Shown here: positions 7,822 through 15,430 of the stretch, piece after piece
Position numbering within the stretch: position 1 is the first letter of the stretch
Layout of the letters: every line of letters starts with the position of its first letter
NCBI GenBank assembly: GCA_041477815.1
Contig: JBGOUV010000046.1
Coordinates: forward strand, 1 to 25,535
Direction: 5' to 3'
DNA from: JBGOUV01 sp041477815
Lineage (GTDB): Bacteria; Acidobacteriota; Terriglobia; Bryobacterales; JACQDG01
Length of the DNA: 25,535 bases
Notes under the pieces: model-generated
The model's database searches: none
What the model saw: only the letters and a program-made list of their open reading frames with translations
Told to the model about the DNA's origin: nothing
Position numbers and translations under genes: made by a program

Positions 7822-8739
7822 ATGAAGCTACCCGACCCGCTGCTCGACCGCCGCCTCCTCGAGAAACTCGAGCGCCTCGCCCTGCGCTGGCAGCGGTCGT
7901 TCACCGGCCTGTTCGGGGGCCACAACCCCTCCCGCTTTCCCGGCCCCGGCCTGGAGTTTCTGGACCACCGCCACTTCCACCAAGGCGACGACCTGCGCAG
8001 CGTCAACTGGCTCGCCTTCATGCGCCTGGAGCGTTTGTTCCTGAAAATGTTCCAGATCGAGCCCCGCGTTCCCGTGCGGATCTTTATCGACACCAGCGAG
8101 TCGATGGCCTGCGGCGCCGCCGGCGACCAGGGCGGCGAGCCCAAGTTCGTCTACGCCAGCCGTCTCGCCGCCATGATGTGCTATGTCGGGCTGGTGCGCC
8201 TCGACACCATCGTTCTGCAGCCCTTCTCCTCCACCCTCCCCGAGAGTTACAAGGCGCAAGGCGGCCGGCACCGCTTCGCCCCCGCGCTGCAATTCCTGAT
8301 GCGCCAGGAAACCGGCGGCCGCTCGGACTTCGCGAACGTAGTCCGCCAGTTCCTCTCCATCAAGCCCGCGCGCGGCCTCGCCGTGATCCTCTCGGACTTT
8401 CTCGACCCGGGCGAAGGCGTGGAGCGGCCCCTTCAGCACCTGGCCGACTTCGGACACGAGCTGCTGCTGGTCCACGTGTCCGGGCTCGACGACCGTACGC
8501 CCCCCTGGCGCGGCGAGCTGGAGCTGGTCGACGCCGAGTCGGGCGAGGTCCGCCGCCTGGAGCTCGACCGCCGGGCCGTGCAGGACTACGAGCAAGCCTA
8601 TGAACAGTTCTGTAACGATCTTCAATACTTAACAGTCCGCAACCGCGGCCGCTACGTGCCCCTGGTCACCGATGTCCCCGTCGAGGACGCCATCTTCGGC
8701 TCCCTCATTGCCCCCGCCGGCGCTGGAATGCGCGGATGA
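7822..8739 (+). CDS. DUF58 domain protein of a MoxR/BatA-type operon
   Basis: Cytoplasmic DUF58 protein, 305 aa. These accompany MoxR ATPases and VWA membrane proteins and are thought to help assemble or activate envelope complexes; the specific client is unknown. The family signature is visible near residues 45-70: GLEFLDHRHFHQGDDLRSVN followed by WLAFMRLERLFLKMFQIEPR. A VWA-like half follows with RIFIDTSESM (DxSxS metal site) and VILSDFLDPGEGVERPLQHL. The ATG at 7822 is preferred; a GTG at 7804 would add MVKWNR. The stop overlaps the next ATG (ATGA at 8736-8739), so the three genes 7822-13072 form an operon. No MoxR gene is present upstream: the neighbour is the broken vapBC on the other strand. 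Confidence 0.9.
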   Translation: MKLPDPLLDRRLLEKLERLALRWQRSFTGLFGGHNPSRFPGPGLEFLDHRHFHQGDDLRSVNWLAFMRLERLFLKMFQIEPRVPVRIFIDTSESMACGAAGDQGGEPKFVYASRLAAMMCYVGLVRLDTIVLQPFSSTLPESYKAQGGRHRFAPALQFLMRQETGGRSDFANVVRQFLSIKPARGLAVILSDFLDPGEGVERPLQHLADFGHELLLVHVSGLDDRTPPWRGELELVDAESGEVRRLELDRRAVQDYEQAYEQFCNDLQYLTVRNRGRYVPLVTDVPVEDAIFGSLIAPAGAGMRG

Positions 8740-10613
8740 ATTTCCTCAACCTCACCCTGATCGAGTTCCTGGCCGTCCTGATTCCGGTCAGCGCCGCCGT
8801 GGTCGCCCTGTTTCTCTATGATCGTTCCCGCCGCCGCCAGGTGGTCTCCACGCTCCGCTTTTTTCCCCAGCTCACCCAGGCTCCCGTCTTCACCCGGCGC
8901 AAGAAAATCCAGCAGCCTCTCTCGCTGCTGCTGCAACTCGTCTCCATCGCCCTGCTGCTGCTGGCCATCGCCGAGCCGGTGTTCCGCCGCGCCGCCGACC
9001 GGGGCCGCGACCACGTCCTGATCCTGGAAACCTCGGCCTGGATGAGCTCCGCCGGCCCCGACCGCAAGGCCCCGCTCATCGACCTGGCCCGCCGCCGCGC
9101 TCTCGATTACCTCCGCGCTGTCCCCTCGCAGGACCGGGTACTGCTGGTACGCGCCGACGCCCTGGCCACTCCCGTGGGCGGTTTCACCTCCGACCACCGG
9201 GAGCTGCAAGGGGCCGTCCGCAACTCCCGCCCCGGCTCTACGGCGTTGAATCTCTCGGCCGCTCTCGACCTGGCCCGCGCCGTGCAGCGCCTCTCTTCTC
9301 CGCGTCCCGGCGAGATCGCCGTCATCGGCAGCGGCCGCGTGATGCGCGCCGACCTGGAGCGTCTGACCGACGCCGATCCCGCCGGCCTGCGCTCCATCCT
9401 GCTGGGCGCCGAGCCCAACGATTGCGGCATCCGCAAGCTCTCGGCCCGCCGCGTCCCCACCAGCCCCTTGGAATGGGACGTAGAAGTAGGCGCCTATAAC
9501 TACGGGTCCAGCGAGCACCGCCACGCCGTCCGCCTCGTTTTGGCCGGCAAGACCCTCGGCAACCGCACTCTGGTGCTGCCCCCGCACGCCTCTGCCGACG
9601 CCGCCTTCCGCTTCCGCTCCGCCAGTCCCGGCCTGCTCGACGCCGCGCTCGACACCCGCGACGACTACAGCCCCGACAACCGCGTCTCCATGGAGCTGCC
9701 CGGCCTCGCCCCGCTCAAGGTGCAGGTCTTCACCGCTAACCCTGGCCGCTGGCAACCGCTGCTCACCGCCAGCCCATTCCTCGACCCCGAGTTTCGCCAG
9801 CCTTCCGAATACTCTCCCGCCGGCCCGCCGCGCCGCCTGGTGATCCTCGACGGCTTCGCGCCGGCCTCTCCACCCGACGCCTTCTCGCTCTCCATTTCCG
9901 CCGACCGCCCGGCCGTCCGGCTCCAGATCCGCCGCTGGAACGCCGCCCACCCCGTCGCCGCTGGACTATCTGATAAGGATGTACGTCTCAGCCGCGCGGC
10001 AATCCTCCAGCCCGGGGCGTCCGACACGGTCCTCGCCGAGTCCGATTCCGGTCCGGTGCTCTTGGCCTCCGGAAACCGGCTGGTCTTCGGCTTTCATCCG
10101 GTGGAGGAGGGCGCCGAGAACCACCTCGCCGTACCGCTCCTGTTCGCCAACATCGTGCGCTGGGTGGCCCCCGAGCTGTTCCGCCTCACCGAGATCGTCG
10201 CCTCCCCGCCTGGGTTGATCGAGGTGCAGACGGCCCCCGGCGTGACCAGCGCCCAGGTGCAGGTAACGCCCGCGCTCCCCTTCACGCTGGTGGACAACCG
10301 TTTGCGCCTGTTCGTCTCGCGTCCGGGAACGATTCGCATCGCCCTGCCCGGCCAGGAGCTGGTGTACTCGCTCAACCTGCCCGAGGTAGGAGAAACGCGG
10401 TGGCGTCCGCCGGCCGGGGTACGCCAGGGCGTCCCGCCGCCGGCGCCCGGTTCGCCTTTCGAGTGGCCGCTGTGGCCTTGGCTGGCCGTACTGGGCGCGG
10501 CCGGTCTGCTGCTGGAATGGATCTGGTTCGGCCGCAATCCGGTGGTCGCCCCGGCCGTCGCCGTCCATTTCGCGCCGGAGCCTGCACCTACTGTTGAAGA
10601 GGTGCGGCTATGA
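8736..10613 (+). CDS. BatA-type membrane protein with degenerate VWA domain
   Basis: Inner-membrane protein, 625 aa. The N-terminal BatA domain (about 1-95) has two hydrophobic helices: FLAVLIPVSAAVVALFLYD near residue 10 and LLLQLVSIALLLLAIAEPVF near 70, with RRRQVVSTLRFFPQL between them. A VWA-like domain follows, but its metal site is degenerate: ILETSAWMSS at residue 98 replaces the DxSxS motif, so metal-dependent adhesion is doubtful. The middle (about 250-330) looks like a beta-sandwich (EVGAYNYGSSEHRHAVRLVL). A final helix WPLWPWLAVLGAAGLLLEWI lies near 584-603. It has four-base overlaps with the genes on both sides. It probably works with the next gene product in a membrane complex; this is inferred from the operon. 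Confidence 0.88.
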   Translation: MNFLNLTLIEFLAVLIPVSAAVVALFLYDRSRRRQVVSTLRFFPQLTQAPVFTRRKKIQQPLSLLLQLVSIALLLLAIAEPVFRRAADRGRDHVLILETSAWMSSAGPDRKAPLIDLARRRALDYLRAVPSQDRVLLVRADALATPVGGFTSDHRELQGAVRNSRPGSTALNLSAALDLARAVQRLSSPRPGEIAVIGSGRVMRADLERLTDADPAGLRSILLGAEPNDCGIRKLSARRVPTSPLEWDVEVGAYNYGSSEHRHAVRLVLAGKTLGNRTLVLPPHASADAAFRFRSASPGLLDAALDTRDDYSPDNRVSMELPGLAPLKVQVFTANPGRWQPLLTASPFLDPEFRQPSEYSPAGPPRRLVILDGFAPASPPDAFSLSISADRPAVRLQIRRWNAAHPVAAGLSDKDVRLSRAAILQPGASDTVLAESDSGPVLLASGNRLVFGFHPVEEGAENHLAVPLLFANIVRWVAPELFRLTEIVASPPGLIEVQTAPGVTSAQVQVTPALPFTLVDNRLRLFVSRPGTIRIALPGQELVYSLNLPEVGETRWRPPAGVRQGVPPPAPGSPFEWPLWPWLAVLGAAGLLLEWIWFGRNPVVAPAVAVHFAPEPAPTVEEVRL

Positions 10614-13072
10614 CCTTCGTCCGTCCCTGGGTCCTCCTGCTGCTGCTTGCCGTCCTCGCCTGGGCCGTCTGGGAGTGGCGCCTCACCCGCCGTCGCGGCG
10701 CCCTGATCCTCAAGGTTCTGATGGCCGCGCTGGTCGCCCTGGCCCTGGCGCAGCCCAAGCTCACCATCTTCGAGAAGAAAGTGGCCTTGGCCATCCTGGC
10801 CGACACCTCCGCCTCCATCCCGCCCGAAGACCTCCGTAAGGCCTCCGACCTCTTGTCCGGCGCCCGCGCCGGCAAAGGCCGCAATAACCTCCAGGTCATC
10901 CCCTTCGCCGGCGCGGCGCTGCGCCTGGAAGAAGGCCGCGAGCTGCGGTCGGAGGGCCGTTCCACGAACCTGGAGGCCGCCCTCCGCGCCGCCATCGGCG
11001 CGCTGCCCCAGGGGCGCGTCCACAGGGTCCTGCTGATTTCCGACGGCCGCGAGAATTCCGGCTCCGTGGAGCGCGCCCTCTACCAGGCCCGCCTGCTTGG
11101 TGTCCCTATCGATACCTATGCCCTGGACGGCACGCGGCAGCCCGCCCTGCAGCTCGAATCCGTCGCCCTGCCGGCCCAGGCCTTCACGGGCGAGAAGTTT
11201 TACATCGAAGTTTCCGTGCTCAGCCCCCGGGCCGTTGCCGCCCAGGTGGAGCTGACCGCGGAGGGCCGGTCCATCGGCCGCGCCGAAGTGAAGCTCAGCG
11301 AAGGCCGCAACAGCGTGCGGGTGCGCGCCCAGCTCGACGCCGCGGGCGCTACGCATGTTTCCGGCTCGGTCCGCGCCTCGGACCTCGGACAGGTTCGCTT
11401 CGACCGCGTGGTATCGCTGCGGCGTCCCCGGCTGCTGCTGGTCAATAGCGATCCGCCCGACGCCATCCGCCACCTGCGCCAGGTGCTCGCCGCCGCGCGC
11501 TTCGAGGTCGACGAGTCCGCGGGCGGCCTGCCCGCCCGGTTGCGCGATTACCAGGTGATCCTCGCCAATAACCACGATGTAGAAGCCTGGCCCCTGGCCG
11601 CCAAGACGCGCCTGGAAGAGTACGTCCGCGAGGGCGGCGGCTTCGGCCTCATCGCCGGCGAGCACAACATTTACGTCGAGCACAAGGAAGACGACGACCC
11701 CCTCAACCGCATGCTCCCGGCCAAGCTGGCCCCGCCGCGCACCCCGGAAGGCACCGCCGTCATCCTCATCGTCGACAAGTCCTCCTCCATGGAGGGCAAG
11801 AAGATGGAGCTGGCGCGGCTGTCGGCTATCGGTGTGGTTTCCAACCTGCGCCCCATTGACCTGGTCGGCGTCCTCATCTTTGACAACTCCTTCCAGTGGG
11901 CGGTACCTGTTCGTAAGGCCGATAACCCCGCCCTCATCAAGCGTCTCATCGCCGGCATCACCCCGGACGGCGGCACTCAGATCGCCCCCGCCTTGAGCGA
12001 AGCCTTCCGCCAGATCCGCAACATCAAGGCCGTGTATCGCCACATCGTGCTCCTCACCGACGGCATCTCCGAGGAAGGCGATTCGATGGCCACCTCCCGC
12101 GAGGCCGCCAACCTGAACATCACCATCTCCACGGTCGGCCTGGGCCAGGACGTCAACCGCGCGTATCTCGAAAAGGTCGCCACCACCGCCAAGGGCAAAC
12201 CCTACTTCGTGCTCGAGCTCGGCAACCTGGAGCAGCTCCTGCTGCGCGACGTCATGGAGCACACCGGCTCGTCGGCCATCGAGAAGCCCCTCCAGCCGGA
12301 AGTCCTGCGCGAAGTCGAAATCCTGGAAGACACCGGCATCGCCAAAGCCCCACCGCTGCTCGGCTACCTGAAGTTCATCTCCAAGCCTCAAGCCGAAACG
12401 ATTCTCCAAGTGGACGGCAAAGACCCGCTGCTCGCCCGGTGGCAGTACGGCCTGGGCCGCTCGATCGTATTCGCCTCCGACGCCAAGGCCCGCTGGGCGG
12501 CCAACTGGGTCGACTGGCCCGGCTTCGACAAGCTGTGGACCAACCTGCTGCGCGACCTGCTCCCCCGCGCCCCCGAAACCGAGGCCCGCGCCGAGTTTGA
12601 CCAGGCGAATGGCGAGATCGTAGTCCGCTACCGTATCCAGGCCGGCCAGGACCTTACCGGCCCGCCGCCTCAACTCTACGTCATAGGTCCAGATAACTTC
12701 CAGAAGGCCGTTCCCCTGGAACGCCTCGCCCCGGCCAGCTACCAAGCGAAAATAACTATCGAGAACCGCCAGGGCCTCTTCCGCATCCGCGCCGCCGCCG
12801 ACCTCGACAAGTTCCCCGAGGTCGGCTACTACCGCGAGGAACCCGAGCTGGCCGAGTACGGCTCCAACCCCGAGTTGCTGCGCCAGATCGCCGCCTCCAC
12901 CGGCGGCCGCTTCAACCCCGCTCCGCGCCAGTTCTTCGACGCCGGCAACAACTCGGTCTCGACCACCATGGACCTGTGGCCCGGACTGCTGGCCCTGGCG
13001 GTCCTGCTCAACCTCCTCGAGCTCGCGGCGCGCAAGGGCTACACCCCGGCCCGTCTTTGGGCGCGGCGGTAA
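10610..13072 (+). CDS. Membrane protein with two VWA domains and a glutamine-amidotransferase-like core
   Basis: Protein of 820 aa. It opens with two membrane helices (WVLLLLLAVLAWAVWEWRL; LILKVLMAALVALALAQPK) and ends with another (LWPGLLALAVLLNLLELAA). VWA domain 1 (about 58-180) keeps its metal site DTSAS at 65-69 and LLISDGREN with Asp145. A class-I amidotransferase-like fold starts near 273 (RLLLVNSDPPDAIRHLRQVL) and reaches EYVREGGGFGLIAGEHNIYV near 340-355. VWA domain 2 follows with DKSSSM at 389-394, GGTQIAPAL and VLLTDGISEEGD (Asp484). After it comes the remaining core (LARWQYGLGRSIVFASDAKA) and a beta-sandwich. No catalytic nucleophile is evident in the amidotransferase part. It is the last gene of the operon, and its tail overlaps the RES toxin gene by 34 bp. 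Confidence 0.88.
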   Translation: MTFVRPWVLLLLLAVLAWAVWEWRLTRRRGALILKVLMAALVALALAQPKLTIFEKKVALAILADTSASIPPEDLRKASDLLSGARAGKGRNNLQVIPFAGAALRLEEGRELRSEGRSTNLEAALRAAIGALPQGRVHRVLLISDGRENSGSVERALYQARLLGVPIDTYALDGTRQPALQLESVALPAQAFTGEKFYIEVSVLSPRAVAAQVELTAEGRSIGRAEVKLSEGRNSVRVRAQLDAAGATHVSGSVRASDLGQVRFDRVVSLRRPRLLLVNSDPPDAIRHLRQVLAAARFEVDESAGGLPARLRDYQVILANNHDVEAWPLAAKTRLEEYVREGGGFGLIAGEHNIYVEHKEDDDPLNRMLPAKLAPPRTPEGTAVILIVDKSSSMEGKKMELARLSAIGVVSNLRPIDLVGVLIFDNSFQWAVPVRKADNPALIKRLIAGITPDGGTQIAPALSEAFRQIRNIKAVYRHIVLLTDGISEEGDSMATSREAANLNITISTVGLGQDVNRAYLEKVATTAKGKPYFVLELGNLEQLLLRDVMEHTGSSAIEKPLQPEVLREVEILEDTGIAKAPPLLGYLKFISKPQAETILQVDGKDPLLARWQYGLGRSIVFASDAKARWAANWVDWPGFDKLWTNLLRDLLPRAPETEARAEFDQANGEIVVRYRIQAGQDLTGPPPQLYVIGPDNFQKAVPLERLAPASYQAKITIENRQGLFRIRAAADLDKFPEVGYYREEPELAEYGSNPELLRQIAASTGGRFNPAPRQFFDAGNNSVSTTMDLWPGLLALAVLLNLLELAARKGYTPARLWARR

Positions 13073-13539
13073 AATAATCTCTCGTCCCAGATGACCGGCT
13101 GCGGTTTGCCGACCTGAATTCTGCGAGCATCCGGATGCTGCGGATGAATCAAGACGTTCCGCTCCAGTGGGACCACCACGGAAGGAACCACCAAAACAAC
13201 GGTGCGCCCCGAGTCATGCCACGCGTCGCCGTGTTTGCGGCTGACGACCTGGTCCTCCGAGTCCCAGCCGGGAAGTTCCTGGGGCGGTACTTCTTCAACG
13301 GTCACCTCTGCCGGCACCACGATCTCAATGTACATCTGGTCACGAGGAATGCGGCCAATGTTCGTGTGGACCAGCTTCTCCAGCAGGGCGCCGGCGTAGG
13401 TCTCAGCGCAGTAGATAACCGGCCGGCCCGGAGAGTTCCAACGTCCACCGTGAAGCGCAGCCCCGCTGCCGTCAAAGATGGGCCGGCGGGAATCCGCGAT
13501 GCGGTAGGCGTGGAGCGGCTTCCTAAGCCGGAAGGCCAT
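13039..13539 (-). CDS. RES-domain toxin of a RES/Xre toxin-antitoxin pair
   Basis: RES-family toxin, 166 aa. Members (ParT, MbcT) modify or degrade NAD+ or ADP-ribosylate a host target; which applies here is unknown. Visible family features are YRIAD near residue 12, GGRWNSPGRPVIYCAE at 31-46 (Arg33, Tyr43), the conserved Glu54 in ALLEKLV, Ser120 in VPSVVVPLERN and the closing NVLIHPQHPDARRIQVGKPQ. All key positions are present, so it looks intact. The ATG at 13539 lies 17 bp inside the antitoxin gene, giving translational coupling. The 3' end overlaps the convergent double-VWA gene by 34 bp. Confidence 0.92.
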   Translation of the reverse strand: MAFRLRKPLHAYRIADSRRPIFDGSGAALHGGRWNSPGRPVIYCAETYAGALLEKLVHTNIGRIPRDQMYIEIVVPAEVTVEEVPPQELPGWDSEDQVVSRKHGDAWHDSGRTVVLVVPSVVVPLERNVLIHPQHPDARRIQVGKPQPVIWDERLFYRRAQRRAGV

Positions 13540-13957
13540 ACTCGATCTTGGCCAGCAGCTCTTCGGTCTGCCGCGCGCCCAGTTCGGTCAGGGAGGCATG
13601 CAGGGGCGTCTGGCCCTTTAGACCGGGATGGGGGGTCGTCAGGAAACGGTTGGCGTCTTCGCGGCTTCGCCACACATACTCGGCCGTAGCAATGACACGA
13701 GCCAGACGCTCGGTGCGCTCGCTTTCAGCGGGGCTCAAGCGGTCCCGCCGGCGCTTGTAGGTTGCCTCGGGAACGATCCGGTAAGTCATCAGCCGCCGCT
13801 CCGCGGCGCCGGCGAAGAGGCGACGGGCCACCAGCCGGACGGTACACTTGGGCAGGCCTTCCGCAACCGCCGCACTCAAGTCGCTCAGGGTGTGAACCCG
13901 CCGGCGCAGCACCGCCGGTCCCCCCAAGACTTCTGCGATGCGGTGGATGGCGACCAT
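13523..13957 (-). CDS. Xre/MbcA/ParS-type antitoxin (DUF2384)
   Basis: Antitoxin of the RES toxin, 144 aa. The N-terminal half is an Xre-like helical DNA-binding region (about 1-75: HRIAEVLGGPAVLRRRVHTL, MTYRIVPEATYKRRRDRLSP). The C-terminal half is the DUF2384 toxin-binding part (about 80-144: ESERTERLARVIATAEYVWR, REDANRFLTTPHPGLKGQTP, then ELGARQTEELLAKIEYGLPA), matching the family throughout. It is the first gene of the pair and overlaps the toxin start by 17 bp, the usual RES/Xre order. It probably represses its own promoter. A direct repeat in the upstream gap (13987-14003) is a candidate site. Confidence 0.92.
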   Translation of the reverse strand: MVAIHRIAEVLGGPAVLRRRVHTLSDLSAAVAEGLPKCTVRLVARRLFAGAAERRLMTYRIVPEATYKRRRDRLSPAESERTERLARVIATAEYVWRSREDANRFLTTPHPGLKGQTPLHASLTELGARQTEELLAKIEYGLPA

Positions 13958-13986
13958 ACAGTATCAGGATAGCATGAATTCCGGAT

Positions 13987-14003
13987 CAGGTGATACCAGG
14001 TGA
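13987..14003. promoter_or_regulatory. CAGGTGA direct repeat, possible antitoxin operator
   Basis: Two CAGGTGA copies (13987-13993 and 13997-14003) are spaced exactly 10 bp, one helical turn, in the 116-bp gap between the antitoxin start (13957) and the next gene. That spacing suits a dimeric repressor such as the Xre antitoxin, but no other copy supports it. Confidence 0.25.
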
Positions 14004-14073
14004 CTAAATCTCCGCTCGCCGCCGGCCGATTCATTCCTCCGGGGGAAGCACGTTCCTGAGAATCAGCCTCTGC

Positions 14074-15417
14074 ATGATCGCCCGCGACGAGGAGAAGCTG
14101 CTGCCGGACTGCCTGGCCTCGGTCCGCGACGAGGTGGACGAGATCATCCTGGTCGATACCGGCTCCCGCGATTCCACCGCCGAGCTGGCCCGCTCGCTGG
14201 GCGCGCGGGTCTTCTCCTTCCGCTGGCGCCAGGACTTCGCCGCGGCTCGTAATGCCTCCTTGGACCGTGCCGGCGGCGACTGGATTCTCGTGCTGGACTG
14301 TGACGAGCGCCTCGACCCGGCTTCCCGCGGCCTGCTGCGTCAGGCCGCCGCTTCGGGCCGTCACGATGGCTATCTGGTCCACCTGGTGAACCTTTCCGCC
14401 GGCGCTGAGAAGTGGCTGGCCCTGCGCCTGTTTCGCAACCAGCCGGGCGTCCGCTACCAGGGCCGCATCCATGAGCAGCTTCATTTTACCGGCTCGGCCG
14501 CGCCCTGCGACGCCGCCATTCACCACCTCGGCTACCAGCCGGGCGTCATCGCCGAGCGTGACAAGCGGGCCCGCAACCGGGAGCTGGTGGAAGCGGCGTG
14601 CGCTGAAACCGCCTCCGGCGACCCCGGCCAACACAGCTTCTATCTCTTCTACCGGGCCTTTGGGGCCGTAGGACCTGAGCGCGGCGCGCGATTGGCCGAG
14701 TGGGTACGCTATGTCGATGCCCATCCGGAGCTCGAACGCCCTCCCGCCCCTCCCTGGATCCCCGTCGGGCTCGCCCACTACGCTTGGCAACTCAGCGATG
14801 CCGGCGCCCACGCCGAAGCCGAAGCCCGCGCCCGGCGCCTCCGCGAACGCCATGGCGAGTCCCCCCTGCTCGACTTGATCCTGGCCCGCGCCCACGCCGC
14901 CGCCGGAGACTTCCCGGAGGCCGAGCGGAGTCTCGCCGGCCTCGAAACCGGCCGCATCGCCACCCCCTATCAATACTTTCCGACCGACTACGACCTGATC
15001 CGCCGTCGCGGCCGCCGCCTGGCCGCTGAGATCCACGAGCGCGAGGGCCGCCTGGCAGAGGCAGAGCATGCCTATCGCCACCTCCTAGCGTCCGACCCGG
15101 CCGACCTCCCCTCTGCCCTCCGCCTTGCCTGTGTTCTCGTCCAGAGGGGCGCCTGCCGCCCCGCCCTCGACATCCTCGAGGCCTTCCCTGCCCTGCTCGA
15201 ACAAGGCCTCCCCGAAGTCGATTGTCTCGGCCTGGCCCTTGCCCTAATCCTACAGTCCACCGGCCACATCACGAAGTGGACCAGCCGAGTCCGCGCCTCC
15301 GCAAGTCCCCTAGCCGTCCTCACCCTGGAACGAGTCTCCCAACAACGCCCCGGCATCCCCTTCCAACTGTCCGACTTCCCCGAGCTGGAGACAGGAATCC
15401 GGCTTGCTAATAGCTAA
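14074..15417 (+). CDS. Family 2 glycosyltransferase with C-terminal TPR-like region (copy 1)
   Basis: Inverting GT2 (GT-A fold) glycosyltransferase, 447 aa, probably acting on a protein or surface glycan. N-terminal signature: MIARDEEKLLPDCLASVRDE, VDEIILVDTGSRDSTAELA and WRQDFAAARNASL, then the metal/sugar-nucleotide motif LDCDERL (Asp75, Asp77). From about 220 the protein becomes helical and TPR-like (AHAEAEARARRLRERHGESP, GRLAEAEHAYRHLLASDPAD). The ATG at 14074 falls inside the first beta strand. The upstream in-frame codons read LRISLC, as in relatives, with a GGGGGAA at 14041-14047 spaced for a CTG at 14056, so the true start may be that CTG. It is a paralogue of the gene at 17579. The stop lies in a 7-bp tandem repeat. 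Confidence 0.9.
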   Translation: MIARDEEKLLPDCLASVRDEVDEIILVDTGSRDSTAELARSLGARVFSFRWRQDFAAARNASLDRAGGDWILVLDCDERLDPASRGLLRQAAASGRHDGYLVHLVNLSAGAEKWLALRLFRNQPGVRYQGRIHEQLHFTGSAAPCDAAIHHLGYQPGVIAERDKRARNRELVEAACAETASGDPGQHSFYLFYRAFGAVGPERGARLAEWVRYVDAHPELERPPAPPWIPVGLAHYAWQLSDAGAHAEAEARARRLRERHGESPLLDLILARAHAAAGDFPEAERSLAGLETGRIATPYQYFPTDYDLIRRRGRRLAAEIHEREGRLAEAEHAYRHLLASDPADLPSALRLACVLVQRGACRPALDILEAFPALLEQGLPEVDCLGLALALILQSTGHITKWTSRVRASASPLAVLTLERVSQQRPGIPFQLSDFPELETGIRLANS

Positions 15418-15430
15418 CAGCTAATAGCTT
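15402..15430. repeat. 7-bp tandem repeat (GCTAATA/GCTAACA) across two convergent stop codons
   Basis: GCTT, then GCTAATA (15406-15412), GCTAACA (15413-15419), GCTAATA (15420-15426) and GCTT. The second unit supplies the TAA of the glycosyltransferase. The third supplies the TAG of the convergent methyltransferase, only 3 bp apart. Confidence 0.7.

Noticed and set aside
8652..9950. Open frame of 432 codons on the minus strand opposite the BatA gene
   Set aside because: Shadow of the BatA-like gene; glycine/glutamate-rich with no family features.
10094..12745. Open frame of 883 codons on the minus strand opposite the BatA and double-VWA genes
   Set aside because: It mirrors the codon frame of well-supported plus-strand genes in high-GC DNA, has no recognisable domain and is low-complexity (Gly/Ala/Val/Arg-rich).
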